Source: DATAYF01 sp036272735
GTDB lineage: Bacteria; Chloroflexota; Ktedonobacteria; Ktedonobacterales; Ktedonobacteraceae
Direction: 5' to 3'
Length of the DNA stretch: 21,073 nucleotides
Assembly (NCBI GenBank): GCA_036272735.1
Contig: DATAYF010000477.1
Location: forward strand, 1-21,073
Of the stretch, positions 13,506-20,860 are shown one piece after another. The notes under the pieces were generated by a model. It saw nothing but the letters and a program-made list of their open reading frames with translations, was not told where the DNA came from and did not search any database. Within the stretch, counting starts at the first letter, position 1; the number at the start of each line of letters is the position of its first letter. The translations under genes were made by a program, and so were the position numbers.

Positions 13506-15689
13506 ATGTCGTCCACCCATCAGTTTTGTGGTCGCTGCGGGGCTGCCAATCGCTTGCAATCTCGTTTTTGCGTGTCGTGCGGCGAACCACTACAGGATAC
13601 AACCTCTATTTCTGCCGCAACAGATCAGGTAACTTCTTCACAAACGGGCCAACTTGCCGCCGATGCTCTGCTTGAACAACGCTACCGCGTGGTGCGATTA
13701 TTGGGCCGGGGTGGTATGGGGGCTGTGTACCAGGCAGAGGACTTACGCTTTGGTGGGGCGTTACGCGCCGTCAAAGAGCTGGGCCAGAGCAGTTTGAATC
13801 TCCAGCAGTACAAGGAGGCGACCGAGTCTTTAGAGCGCGAGGCCCTGATTCTGGCGCGACTCAACCATCCCAACCTTCCACATATCTACGATCACTTTAG
13901 CGAGCACTCCCGCTGGTATCTGGTAATGGACTACATCGAGGGTGAGACGCTAGAAAATCGTCTGAATCGTTTACCTACCCATACCTGTACCTTATCCGAG
14001 ACCATCCAGATCGCCCTCCACCTATGCCACGCCTTGCACTATCTGCACACCCGTCCACAGCCTATTATCTTTCGTGACCTCAAACCCGCCAATATTATGC
14101 TCGCTGCCGATGACAATGTCTACTTGATTGATTTTGGTATCGCGCGCTTCTTCAAGGTTGGGCAATCGCGTGATACGGTCGCTCTCGGTTCTCCTGGTTA
14201 TGCGGCACCCGAACAGTATGGACGTTCCCAAACAACTCCTCGTTCGGATATCTACAGTCTGGGTGCCACCCTCTATCGTATGCTTTCAGGCTACGATCCT
14301 AGCAGCGACCCATTTCAATTTCCCGTGCTAGCGCTGCCCAACGTGCCTGGTGGCGACGAGGTCGTGGCATTGATTATGCAAATGATCGAGATGAAGCGCG
14401 ATAAACGGCCAGACGATGCCCTTGTGGTGCAGCAACGCTTGCTTGATATCGCGCAACGTTTTCGTATAGCATCGATGCCACAAACGCCTTCTCAACTCCC
14501 ATTGCCATTAATAGCTCCGCAACCGCAACCTGTGCAGAAACCGCTAGTGGTACAAAATCCTGTGCAACCTGCCCAGCCAACCGTGGCTTTCCCAATGATC
14601 GGTAATACCATCGTCGTCGATCAAGCAGGCAATGGAAATTTCTCTAGCATTTGTGAAGCGTTGGAACATGCCAGGGCTAGCATGCGTATTCTGGTGCGTC
14701 CTGGTTATTATCATGAACAGCTCGTGCTGGATAAACCGGTGGAGATCATTGGCGATGGTTCGCTTGCCCAAATTATTCTCGCCAATACCGATGCGAGTTG
14801 TATTATGATGCAGACCGACACGGCTACAATACGCGGCCTAACCATTCGTGGACGTGAGCAGGGGACGCGGCAGTTTACTACCATCGATATTGCTGTCGGT
14901 CAACTCCTGATCAAAAATTGTGATATCAGCTCAATGGCACAGGTGTGTATCTCCAGCCGTAATGCTGAGGCTGAGCCGCTTATTCAACAATGCAAGATTC
15001 ATGATTGCCGTGGCGATGCTATGCTGTTTGCCGCTGCAAGCAAGGGGGTGGTCGAAAATTGTGAGCTTGTTGGCAACAAAGGATCTGGCATTGTAATTCG
15101 TGGAAAGGCCGATCCGCGTATCGCACTCTGTCAAATCTATGATGGCGCAAGCAATGGTATCTACATCTATGATGAGGGGCGAGGACGTATAGAGGATTGC
15201 GATATTCACGATCATTTATGGGCTGCCGTTGTTATCGAGGACGATGCTGATCCACTCCTACAGCATTGCGCGATCTTTGCCAGCCAGGGGAGCGGCATTC
15301 ATATTGTCAATCATGCTCGCGGCACCATCGTGGATTGTAGCATTTATGACAATGTACAGGCGGGCGTGTTTATCGTCGAGCGGTCTGACCCTCTTATTCA
15401 ACACAGTCGTATCTACGGTGGCCGTCAGGGAGGGGTCTATGTGTACGGTAATGGCATGGGGAGGATTGAAGATTGTGATATCTCGCACAATGCGCACACC
15501 GGCATCACTATTGGTAAGGAAGGTACGCTCAGCATCCAGCGTTGTACTATTCATGAGAATAAAGGCTATGGTATCACTGTATATGGAGAAGCGAGTGGAA
15601 GAATAGAAGATTGTCAGGTGCAAAATAACTGGAAAGGAGGCTGGAACCTCCTGCCAGGGAACGATGTGTTGCGCTATCGCAACAATTAG
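13506..15689 (+). CDS. Zinc-ribbon / Ser-Thr kinase / right-handed beta-helix protein
   Basis: A 727-residue soluble protein. The start at 13506 has GGAG at 13496-13499 with 6 bases spacing; an ATG at 13494 would add four residues. Residues ~8-32 form a zinc ribbon (CGRCG and CVSCG). The kinase domain runs from about 60 to 318: LLGRGGMGAVYQ, Lys90 in AVKEL, IIFRDLKPANIML with catalytic Asp191, LIDFGIA, GSPGYAAPEQY and SDIYSLGATLYRML. HRD is FRD here, otherwise the site is complete. After a Pro/Gln linker (~320-365), residues ~367-727 are at least ten beta-helix rungs of about 22-24 residues with recurring I.DC.I and GI.I pattern, as in NosD/CASH-type repeats. No TM or signal is seen, so it is cytosolic. 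The helix may bind a substrate or scaffold, and the kinase presumably responds to it. Confidence 0.9.
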   Translation: MSSTHQFCGRCGAANRLQSRFCVSCGEPLQDTTSISAATDQVTSSQTGQLAADALLEQRYRVVRLLGRGGMGAVYQAEDLRFGGALRAVKELGQSSLNLQQYKEATESLEREALILARLNHPNLPHIYDHFSEHSRWYLVMDYIEGETLENRLNRLPTHTCTLSETIQIALHLCHALHYLHTRPQPIIFRDLKPANIMLAADDNVYLIDFGIARFFKVGQSRDTVALGSPGYAAPEQYGRSQTTPRSDIYSLGATLYRMLSGYDPSSDPFQFPVLALPNVPGGDEVVALIMQMIEMKRDKRPDDALVVQQRLLDIAQRFRIASMPQTPSQLPLPLIAPQPQPVQKPLVVQNPVQPAQPTVAFPMIGNTIVVDQAGNGNFSSICEALEHARASMRILVRPGYYHEQLVLDKPVEIIGDGSLAQIILANTDASCIMMQTDTATIRGLTIRGREQGTRQFTTIDIAVGQLLIKNCDISSMAQVCISSRNAEAEPLIQQCKIHDCRGDAMLFAAASKGVVENCELVGNKGSGIVIRGKADPRIALCQIYDGASNGIYIYDEGRGRIEDCDIHDHLWAAVVIEDDADPLLQHCAIFASQGSGIHIVNHARGTIVDCSIYDNVQAGVFIVERSDPLIQHSRIYGGRQGGVYVYGNGMGRIEDCDISHNAHTGITIGKEGTLSIQRCTIHENKGYGITVYGEASGRIEDCQVQNNWKGGWNLLPGNDVLRYRNN

Positions 15690-15955
15690 CGTGTCAGCTT
15701 ACTCCAGCGGCGGCTAACAAGCAGAAAATTGGCTTGAGTATGGGCAATCCCTGCAAAAAACGTTCGCGTTGAGCAGAGAAGGCGTAGGTGCCAGGTGTAG
15801 GTCAAAAAATGGCCCTAAATCGGCTTATAAAGCCACTTTACGTCAGGTGTAGGTGGTGTAGTGGTGTAGGCGGGGGGGGACCATTATCTTCTTCCCACGC
15901 GTCCTTGCTTTGCCGAGCAGCATAGGCAAGCCCTGGGTGTTACACTGTCAGCCCT
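15690..15955. other. Non-coding region with GGTGTAG repeats and G8 tract
   Basis: No gene is credible in the 449 bases between the kinase and sdhC. CAGGTGTAGGT occurs twice (15792-15802 and 15844-15854), and GGTGTAG occurs again at 15855-15861 and 15863-15869, followed by eight G at 15872-15879. Between the two 11-mers lies an A/T-rich 41-base unit with imperfect inverted arms (AAAATGGC and GCCACTTT). The sdh promoter begins at 15956. Confidence 0.55.
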
Positions 15956-15984
15956 TTGCGTGTGCTCCAGCAGTGCAGTATAAT
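15956..15984 (+). promoter_or_regulatory. Promoter of the sdhCDAB operon
   Basis: TTGCGT (15956-15961), a 17-base spacer and a consensus TATAAT (15979-15984). Transcription from about 15991 gives a leader of nearly 150 bases before sdhC, in which I see no strong structure. Confidence 0.6.
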
Positions 15985-16138
15985 AGGAAATACAACGTCA
16001 CTAAATCAGAGGTATGCACAAGGGGGTGCTCAGCGTGGCGAGTGTTGATGCTACTGGTATGGCGTGTTATTTGCATCCAAATATCACACCCGTCTCCCAA
16101 CTTTTTGCCCCCTATCCACTACCGGAATTGAGGAAAAG

Positions 16139-16543
16139 ATGTACAAAGGTCAATCTGGCATGTGGTCATGGCTGTTCCATCGTGTTACAGGACTGGCCCT
16201 GCTGCTTTTCTTATGCATCCACATTGTCGATATTTCGCTCTTGAGCTTTGGTCCCACCGTCTATAACGATGGTATCCGGCTCTTTGATCTTGTGGTTGTT
16301 CGTTTGCTTTCACTCGCGCTGGTGGCCGCCGTGTTTTATCACGCGTTTAACGGCATTCGCATTATCGTGATCGATTTCTGGAAGAAGGGCGTACGTTACC
16401 AGCAGGTCATGTTTGCAATCGTGCTGGCAATTACTATCCTTGTTTTTATTCCTATGGCATTTGTTATACTCAGGCCAGCCCTGGCGTCGGTGGCGTATTG
16501 GTTCATTGCTATTCCTGGGCTGACGGTCGCCGCTGGTCATTAA
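16139..16543 (+). CDS. sdhC: Succinate dehydrogenase cytochrome b subunit (SdhC-type anchor)
   Basis: A 134-residue membrane anchor of complex II. The open frame begins at 16064, but GAGGA (16130-16134) directly before the ATG at 16139 and the family N-terminus (MYKGQSGMWSWLFHRVTG) set the start. Three hydrophobic helices are seen. The HRVTGLALLLFLCIH segment and FYHAFNGIRIIVIDFW match SdhC, the His of the latter being the usual haem b ligand. With SdhD it binds haem and quinone and passes electrons from the SdhAB catalytic part to the quinone pool. It is the first gene of the four-gene operon; sdhD follows after 54 bases. Confidence 0.9.
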   Translation: MYKGQSGMWSWLFHRVTGLALLLFLCIHIVDISLLSFGPTVYNDGIRLFDLVVVRLLSLALVAAVFYHAFNGIRIIVIDFWKKGVRYQQVMFAIVLAITILVFIPMAFVILRPALASVAYWFIAIPGLTVAAGH

Positions 16544-16597
16544 TAGCATGGATCGCAAATCTGGTGTAACTGAAACCTGTACGGAGGAAAGTATTTC

Positions 16598-17035
16598 ATG
16601 ATGCGTATTTCAACTGGGAAAGGTCCCCGCCCCGCTGGAGGTGGCTTCGAGACTTTTTCCTGGTATTACTTTCGCGTTTCTGGTATCGTCCTGGTCTTTC
16701 TGGTGATTACTCACCTGATTATCATGCACGCGTCCAACGACGTCGCGTGTACAACCTACGCTTTTGTGGTTGGTCGCTACGCCAATCCATTCTGGCGCGT
16801 GTTTGACTGGCTGCTGTTGACGCTGGGCCTGACGCATGGTATGAATGGTTTGCGTATCGTTATCGATGACTATATACGTAATGCTCGCACGCGCCTGGCA
16901 GCTCTGTCGATTGTGGGCGTCATGCTGATTGCTTTCTTTATGTTGGGGACGATTACTCTAATTACCTTCCCTTCCCATCCTGCCGGGGCGATTGGCCCTG
17001 CTTCGGTCAATCCGGCCGTGAGCTGCACAAAATGA
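16598..17035 (+). CDS. sdhD: Succinate dehydrogenase membrane anchor (SdhD-type)
   Basis: A 145-residue second membrane anchor with three hydrophobic helices. GGAGG (16583-16587) precedes tandem ATG codons at 16598 and 16601. After a Gly/Pro-rich head come FSWYYFRVSGIVLVFLVITHLIIMH and LTHGMNGLRIVIDDY. The H..NGLR..I.D motif is the same as in the preceding SdhC (YHAFNGIRIIVIDF), so the two anchors are visibly related and either or both could supply haem ligands. A short Pro/Ser tail follows the last helix. Its stop overlaps the GAGGA ribosome site of sdhA, so translation is probably coupled. Confidence 0.88.
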   Translation: MMRISTGKGPRPAGGGFETFSWYYFRVSGIVLVFLVITHLIIMHASNDVACTTYAFVVGRYANPFWRVFDWLLLTLGLTHGMNGLRIVIDDYIRNARTRLAALSIVGVMLIAFFMLGTITLITFPSHPAGAIGPASVNPAVSCTK

Positions 17036-17045
17036 GGACAAGCTA

Positions 17046-18782
17046 ATGTATCATAAATTTGATGTAATTATTGTTGGTGCTGGCGGTGCTGGTTTAATGG
17101 CAGCCATGCAATTACAGGGCATCAGCGTTGCTGTGCTGACAAAAGTCTACCCGACACGCTCTCATACGGGAGCCGCCCAGGGCGGTGTGGCAGCCGCGCT
17201 AGGCAACCTGGAAGAGGACCATTGGAAGTGGCATATGTACGATACCGTCAAGGGTGGCGACTATCTGGTGGACCAGCCCGCGGCGGAGGTCCTCACGCGT
17301 GATGCTATAGAGGCTGTCATTGAATTGGAGCATCGTGGTCTGCCTTTCGACCGCACGCCGGAAGGCAAAATCGACCAGCGTTTCTTTGGCGGCCATACCA
17401 GAAACTTTGGTGAAGCTCCCGTACATCGCTCGTGTAAAGCGGCTGACCGCACCGGGCATATGCTCCTACAAACGATGTATCAGAACGCGATCAAGAACGA
17501 AGTGAGCTTCTTCAACGAGTATCTCGTGCTCGATCTGCTGATGAACGAGGGCCGGGCCTGCGGTGTGGTGGCGATGGAGATTCGCAGTGGCGAGATCAGC
17601 ACCTTTCACGCGAAAGCGGTCATGTTCGCGACCGGTGGCTACGGTCGAGCCTGGCGCGTAACCAGCAACGCTTTTGCCTGCATGGGCGATGGCATGTCGC
17701 TGGCGTATCGCCGTGGCCTCCCGCTGCAAGACATGGAGATGTACCAGTTTCATCCCACGGGTCTGTACAAGGTCGGTGTGTTGCTTAGTGAGGGGGCACG
17801 CGGTGAGGGCGCGAAGCTGCTCAATGGCAAAGGCGAGTACTTCATGGAGCGCTACATGCCGACGCTGAAGGATCTGGCTCCCCGTGATATCGTCTCGCGT
17901 TGCATCATCCAGGAAGTCCACGATGGTAACGGTGTCGATGGCAAGGATTATGTCTACCTCGACCTGCGCCACCTGGGCGCTAAGGTGCTGAACGAGAAGC
18001 TGCCGGATATCACCGACTTCGCCCGTAACTATCTGGGGGTCGAGCCGATCAACGAGCCGGTGCCCATTCAGCCAACCGCGCATTACGCGATGGGTGGTAT
18101 CCCCACCGATATCGATGGTCGCGTTGTCGTCGATGGACAATGGACGCCGCTGCCGGGCTTCTATGCCGCTGGTGAGGTCGCCTGCGTCTCGGTGCATGGC
18201 GCTAACCGCCTGGGCACGAATTCGCTGGTAGACTTGATCGTATTCGGTCGCCGTGCCGGTAAAGATATGGCGCGCTTTATTCAAGAAAACGATCATGTGC
18301 AGTTGCCCGATAAGCCAGAGGCGCGTGCTCGTGAGATGGTCGATGGCCTCTTTTCCTCCACCGGCGGCGAATCGGCTGCCCGCGTGCGCTCGGAGATGCA
18401 GAACGAGATGATTGATAATGTCTTTGTCGAGCGCCAGGATAAGGGACTGCGCCACGCTCTGGATGCCATTGATGGCTTGCAGGATACCTACAAGAAAATC
18501 CAGTTGCAGGATAAAGGCAAGCGCTTCAATACCGAGCTGGTCGAGGCCATTGAACTTGGTTTCCTGCTCGATTGTGCGGAGGCCACCATTCATGGCGCGT
18601 TGGTGCGTACCGAAAGTCGCGGGGCACATTATCGCCTGGACTATCCTACGCGCGACGATGCCAACTGGCTCAAGCACACACTGATCTACAAAGGAGACAG
18701 TGCGCACGACGTTCGCCTGGACTATAAAGATGTAATCCTGATAGACGATCCAGTATTCAAGCCCAAGGAACGCAAATACTAA
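17046..18782 (+). CDS. sdhA: Succinate dehydrogenase flavoprotein subunit
   Basis: A 578-residue FAD enzyme oxidising succinate to fumarate (TCA cycle and respiratory chain, cytoplasmic face). The dinucleotide fold VIIVGAGGAGLMAA begins at residue 7. TRSHTGAAQGG holds His40, the site of covalent FAD linkage. Further motifs are FGGHTRNFGEAPVHRSC, YQFHPTGLYKVGVLLSEGARGEG, LAPRDIVSR (catalytic Arg region), PTAHYAMGGIPTD and GEVACVSVHGANRLGTNSLVDLIVFGRRAG, followed by the helical C-terminal domain. Length is normal. GAGGA (17034-17038) overlaps the sdhD stop. A menaquinone-using organism (menA is at 5617) would normally run this as SDH under aerobic conditions, but fumarate reduction cannot be excluded from sequence. 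Confidence 0.97.
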   Translation: MYHKFDVIIVGAGGAGLMAAMQLQGISVAVLTKVYPTRSHTGAAQGGVAAALGNLEEDHWKWHMYDTVKGGDYLVDQPAAEVLTRDAIEAVIELEHRGLPFDRTPEGKIDQRFFGGHTRNFGEAPVHRSCKAADRTGHMLLQTMYQNAIKNEVSFFNEYLVLDLLMNEGRACGVVAMEIRSGEISTFHAKAVMFATGGYGRAWRVTSNAFACMGDGMSLAYRRGLPLQDMEMYQFHPTGLYKVGVLLSEGARGEGAKLLNGKGEYFMERYMPTLKDLAPRDIVSRCIIQEVHDGNGVDGKDYVYLDLRHLGAKVLNEKLPDITDFARNYLGVEPINEPVPIQPTAHYAMGGIPTDIDGRVVVDGQWTPLPGFYAAGEVACVSVHGANRLGTNSLVDLIVFGRRAGKDMARFIQENDHVQLPDKPEARAREMVDGLFSSTGGESAARVRSEMQNEMIDNVFVERQDKGLRHALDAIDGLQDTYKKIQLQDKGKRFNTELVEAIELGFLLDCAEATIHGALVRTESRGAHYRLDYPTRDDANWLKHTLIYKGDSAHDVRLDYKDVILIDDPVFKPKERKY

Positions 18783-18812
18783 CCTTTCTTTTGGGTGATG
18801 AGGAGTTATCGT

Positions 18813-19520
18813 ATGCAAATTCTGATGCGTATCAAGCGCTATGACCCGGAGCGCGATAAAAAGCCATATTGGGATGAATTTCGGGTTGAGGCTGATCCGA
18901 TTGATCGTCTACTCGACGCCTTAAATACGGTCAAGTGGACCATGGATGGTACGCTCACTTACCGGCGTTCTTGTGCTCACGGCGTGTGTGGCTCCGATGC
19001 CATGCGTATCAATGGACGCAACCGCCTGGCCTGTAAGGTGCTGATCCGTGATGTGGGCACGAAAGTGACGATTGAGCCGATGCTGGGCTATCCAGTAATC
19101 AGGGATCTGGTAGTGGATATGGATAACTTCTTCGAGAAGTATAAGTCGATTAAGCCATACCTGATTAACGATGATAGCGAACCTGGTACCGAGCGCTTAC
19201 AGAGTCAAGAGGACCGCGCCCGTTTTGATGAGGGCACAAAGTGCATTTTGTGTGGCGCGTGTACCGGCTCCTGCCCATCTATCTGGGGGAATCCCAATTG
19301 GGTTGGTCCAGCCTCGATTGTCAATGCACATCGTTTCATTTTCGATAGTCGTGACCAGGGAGCCTCCGAGCGCATGCAAATTCTGGGCCAGCGCGATGGT
19401 GTCTGGCGCTGCCGTACCATCTTCAACTGCTCGGATGCCTGCCCACGTGGCATCCCTGTTACCGACCTGATCGAGCAGGTGAAGCGCGCGATTGTATATA
19501 ATGATCCCAAAGATGCCTAG
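18813..19520 (+). CDS. sdhB: Succinate dehydrogenase iron-sulfur subunit
   Basis: A 235-residue electron-transfer subunit. The start at 18813 has GAGGAG (18800-18805) 7 bases upstream; the in-frame ATG at 18795 overlaps that site and is less likely. Cluster ligands are in order: SCAHGVCGSDAM with a distal LAC for the 2Fe-2S centre (Asp replaces the third Cys, as in E. coli), CILCGACTGSCP for 4Fe-4S, and CRTIFNCSDACPRGIPV contributing to the 3Fe-4S site. It passes electrons from SdhA flavin to haem and quinone in SdhCD. It is the last gene of the operon, 7 bases before a 30 bp hairpin. Confidence 0.96.
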   Translation: MQILMRIKRYDPERDKKPYWDEFRVEADPIDRLLDALNTVKWTMDGTLTYRRSCAHGVCGSDAMRINGRNRLACKVLIRDVGTKVTIEPMLGYPVIRDLVVDMDNFFEKYKSIKPYLINDDSEPGTERLQSQEDRARFDEGTKCILCGACTGSCPSIWGNPNWVGPASIVNAHRFIFDSRDQGASERMQILGQRDGVWRCRTIFNCSDACPRGIPVTDLIEQVKRAIVYNDPKDA

Positions 19521-19526
19521 TATAGA

Positions 19527-19589
19527 ATACGGAAAGCAAGCGGGCGATAATGGCTTCGGAAGCCATTATCGCCCGCTTGCTTTCCGTAT
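19527..19589. terminator. 30 bp perfect hairpin between convergent genes
   Basis: Positions 19527-19556 and 19560-19589 are exact reverse complements with a 3-base loop (CGG). The structure begins 7 bases after the sdhB stop and ends one base before the stop of the convergent oxidoreductase gene (19591). It is the longest of the gene-end hairpins in the window and lacks a T-tract on both sides. Confidence 0.8.
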
Positions 19590-19590
19590 G

Positions 19591-20565
19591 TTAGTGTTGC
19601 CCTATCAATTGCATAAGCCGTTTCTGCTCGCCTGTTGCATCCTCGACAGGAATCTGCAAGGCCAGAACTTCATCGAGTCCCGCGTTGAGCAATTCGCGTA
19701 GCCGTGCCGTAACGGCGGTCTCGTCGCCTGAAATGACCAGGCTATCCACCAATTTGTCCGATATGCTGCCATCACTGGCAACGGGGAAGCCTGCGTCGGC
19801 GAACATATTGGCGTAGAATGGAAGCTGCGCGTAGCGTTGCAGCGACTGGCGTGCGGCCGCCAATCCCTTCTGGCGGTTATCGTGTAACGCGACCAGCACA
19901 TGTGCCACTAGTGGTGGAGCTGGCCGGTGAATACTGGCCGCTCCCTCACGTAGCGCTGGTAATGCTGTATTGAGGAGATATGGAACGGGGCACAGCCAGG
20001 AGATGGCCCCATCAGCAATCTCGCCCGCCAGGTGGAAGGCTTTCTGTCTGAGCGCGGAGATCAGAATGGGTACCTGCGGCGTGCGTGGAAATTTGGTCAC
20101 AACGTTGAAGTATTGCCCATGCTGGTCTACGTTGCCTTTCCAGAGCGCATCGCGCAAAACCTCTACATATTCCCGCTGGTAGGTCATCGGCGATCCCATT
20201 GCCAAACCGTATACTCCTTCGATGACGGGGCGGTGGCTAGGTCCGATTCCTAAACGCAAACGTCCGGGGGCAATGTCACTGATCGAGAGCGCCTGCTGTG
20301 CCAGGGCCAGTGGATGCCGTGGATAGATAGGGACGACCGCCGTGCCTAGACGTATGCTGCTGGTTCGGGCTGCGGCAGCCGCAAAAATAGTCAAGGTATC
20401 CGGTGCAGGCGTGCCTTGCGTCATCCAGATTTGTTGCACTCCAGCGTCCTCTGCCGCGATAATATCCTGCACAACCTGACCGGCGTTGTTTGGGGTTATA
20501 ACCAGCCCAACACGTTCTCGTACCGGACGCTTGCCTACCGACTGAGCATTGGTAGTTTGTGTCAT
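19591..20565 (-). CDS. LLM-class flavin- or F420-dependent oxidoreductase
   Basis: A 324-residue protein of the luciferase-like monooxygenase superfamily, a TIM barrel using F420 or FMN. AAGAAGGA lies 7 bases before the ATG. Family features are RVGLVITPNNAGQVVQDIIAAEDAGVQQIWMTQ at the first strand and helix, TSSIRLGTAVVPIYPRHPLALAQQALSISDIAPGRLRLGIGPSH in the middle, YVEVLRDALWKGNVDQHGQYF and PQVPILISALRQKAFHLAGEIADGAI, then VISGDETAVTARLRELLNAGLDEVLA near the end. The pattern and length suit F420-dependent members common in actinobacteria and Chloroflexota, but the cofactor is not proven. The substrate is unknown. It stands alone; the hairpin at 19527-19589 closes its 3' end. Confidence 0.88.
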   Translation of the reverse strand: MTQTTNAQSVGKRPVRERVGLVITPNNAGQVVQDIIAAEDAGVQQIWMTQGTPAPDTLTIFAAAAARTSSIRLGTAVVPIYPRHPLALAQQALSISDIAPGRLRLGIGPSHRPVIEGVYGLAMGSPMTYQREYVEVLRDALWKGNVDQHGQYFNVVTKFPRTPQVPILISALRQKAFHLAGEIADGAISWLCPVPYLLNTALPALREGAASIHRPAPPLVAHVLVALHDNRQKGLAAARQSLQRYAQLPFYANMFADAGFPVASDGSISDKLVDSLVISGDETAVTARLRELLNAGLDEVLALQIPVEDATGEQKRLMQLIGQH

Positions 20566-20670
20566 CGTATAATCCTTCTTTGTTGCTCAAATTTTTGTCT
20601 ATTATAGGGTCGCTGCGTTGGCCCCTATGCTATGAAACAATGTCTCTACTTTTTATATTCGATGCCGGCT

Positions 20671-20860
20671 GAAGACTCTCCCGGCTAAAGCACGGGAGGT
20701 TCTGGGCGGTCCTTCCACGCTTCCAACCTTCCTCGTCTCAGGAGGAAGAGTGGCTCTGGTGTTGGTTCGCTCAGACTTTTGGGCGGACGGACTCTGGCAC
20801 GGGGAATACCCATGCGACGGCGGCAAGACCTGCCACGCGTTTGCCCGTTGTTGCAATCGC
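20671..20860 (-). ncRNA. Probable omegaRNA (TnpB guide RNA) region and element right end
   Basis: On the minus strand, downstream of the tnpB stop, about 190 GC-rich bases end in a terminal hairpin: CTCCCG, a bulged T, GC-TTTA-GC, CGGGAG (plus-strand 20678-20698), then AGTCTTC. Such a stem-loop after a CTCCCG..TTTAG core is typical of the right end of IS200/IS605-type elements and forms the 3' part of the TnpB-associated omegaRNA, whose guide would continue into the flank at and below about 20670. The exact boundary is not determinable here. Confidence 0.6.

Noticed and set aside
14070..14078. FRD in place of HRD as evidence of a pseudokinase
   Set aside because: The catalytic Asp, the Lys of AVKEL, DFG and the Asn of KPAN are all present, so activity is still expected.
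14931..15623. Minus-strand frames within the beta-helix coding region
   Set aside because: The repeating IDDV/ATI pattern only mirrors the repeats on the plus strand.
15872..15879. G8 tract as a phase-variation switch for sdh
   Set aside because: It lies well upstream of the sdh promoter and outside any reading frame, so slippage would not obviously switch a gene.
17466..18818. Long open frame (450 codons) on the minus strand
   Set aside because: It is antisense to sdhA, lies entirely within the coding bias of a well-supported gene, and its translation shows no domain.
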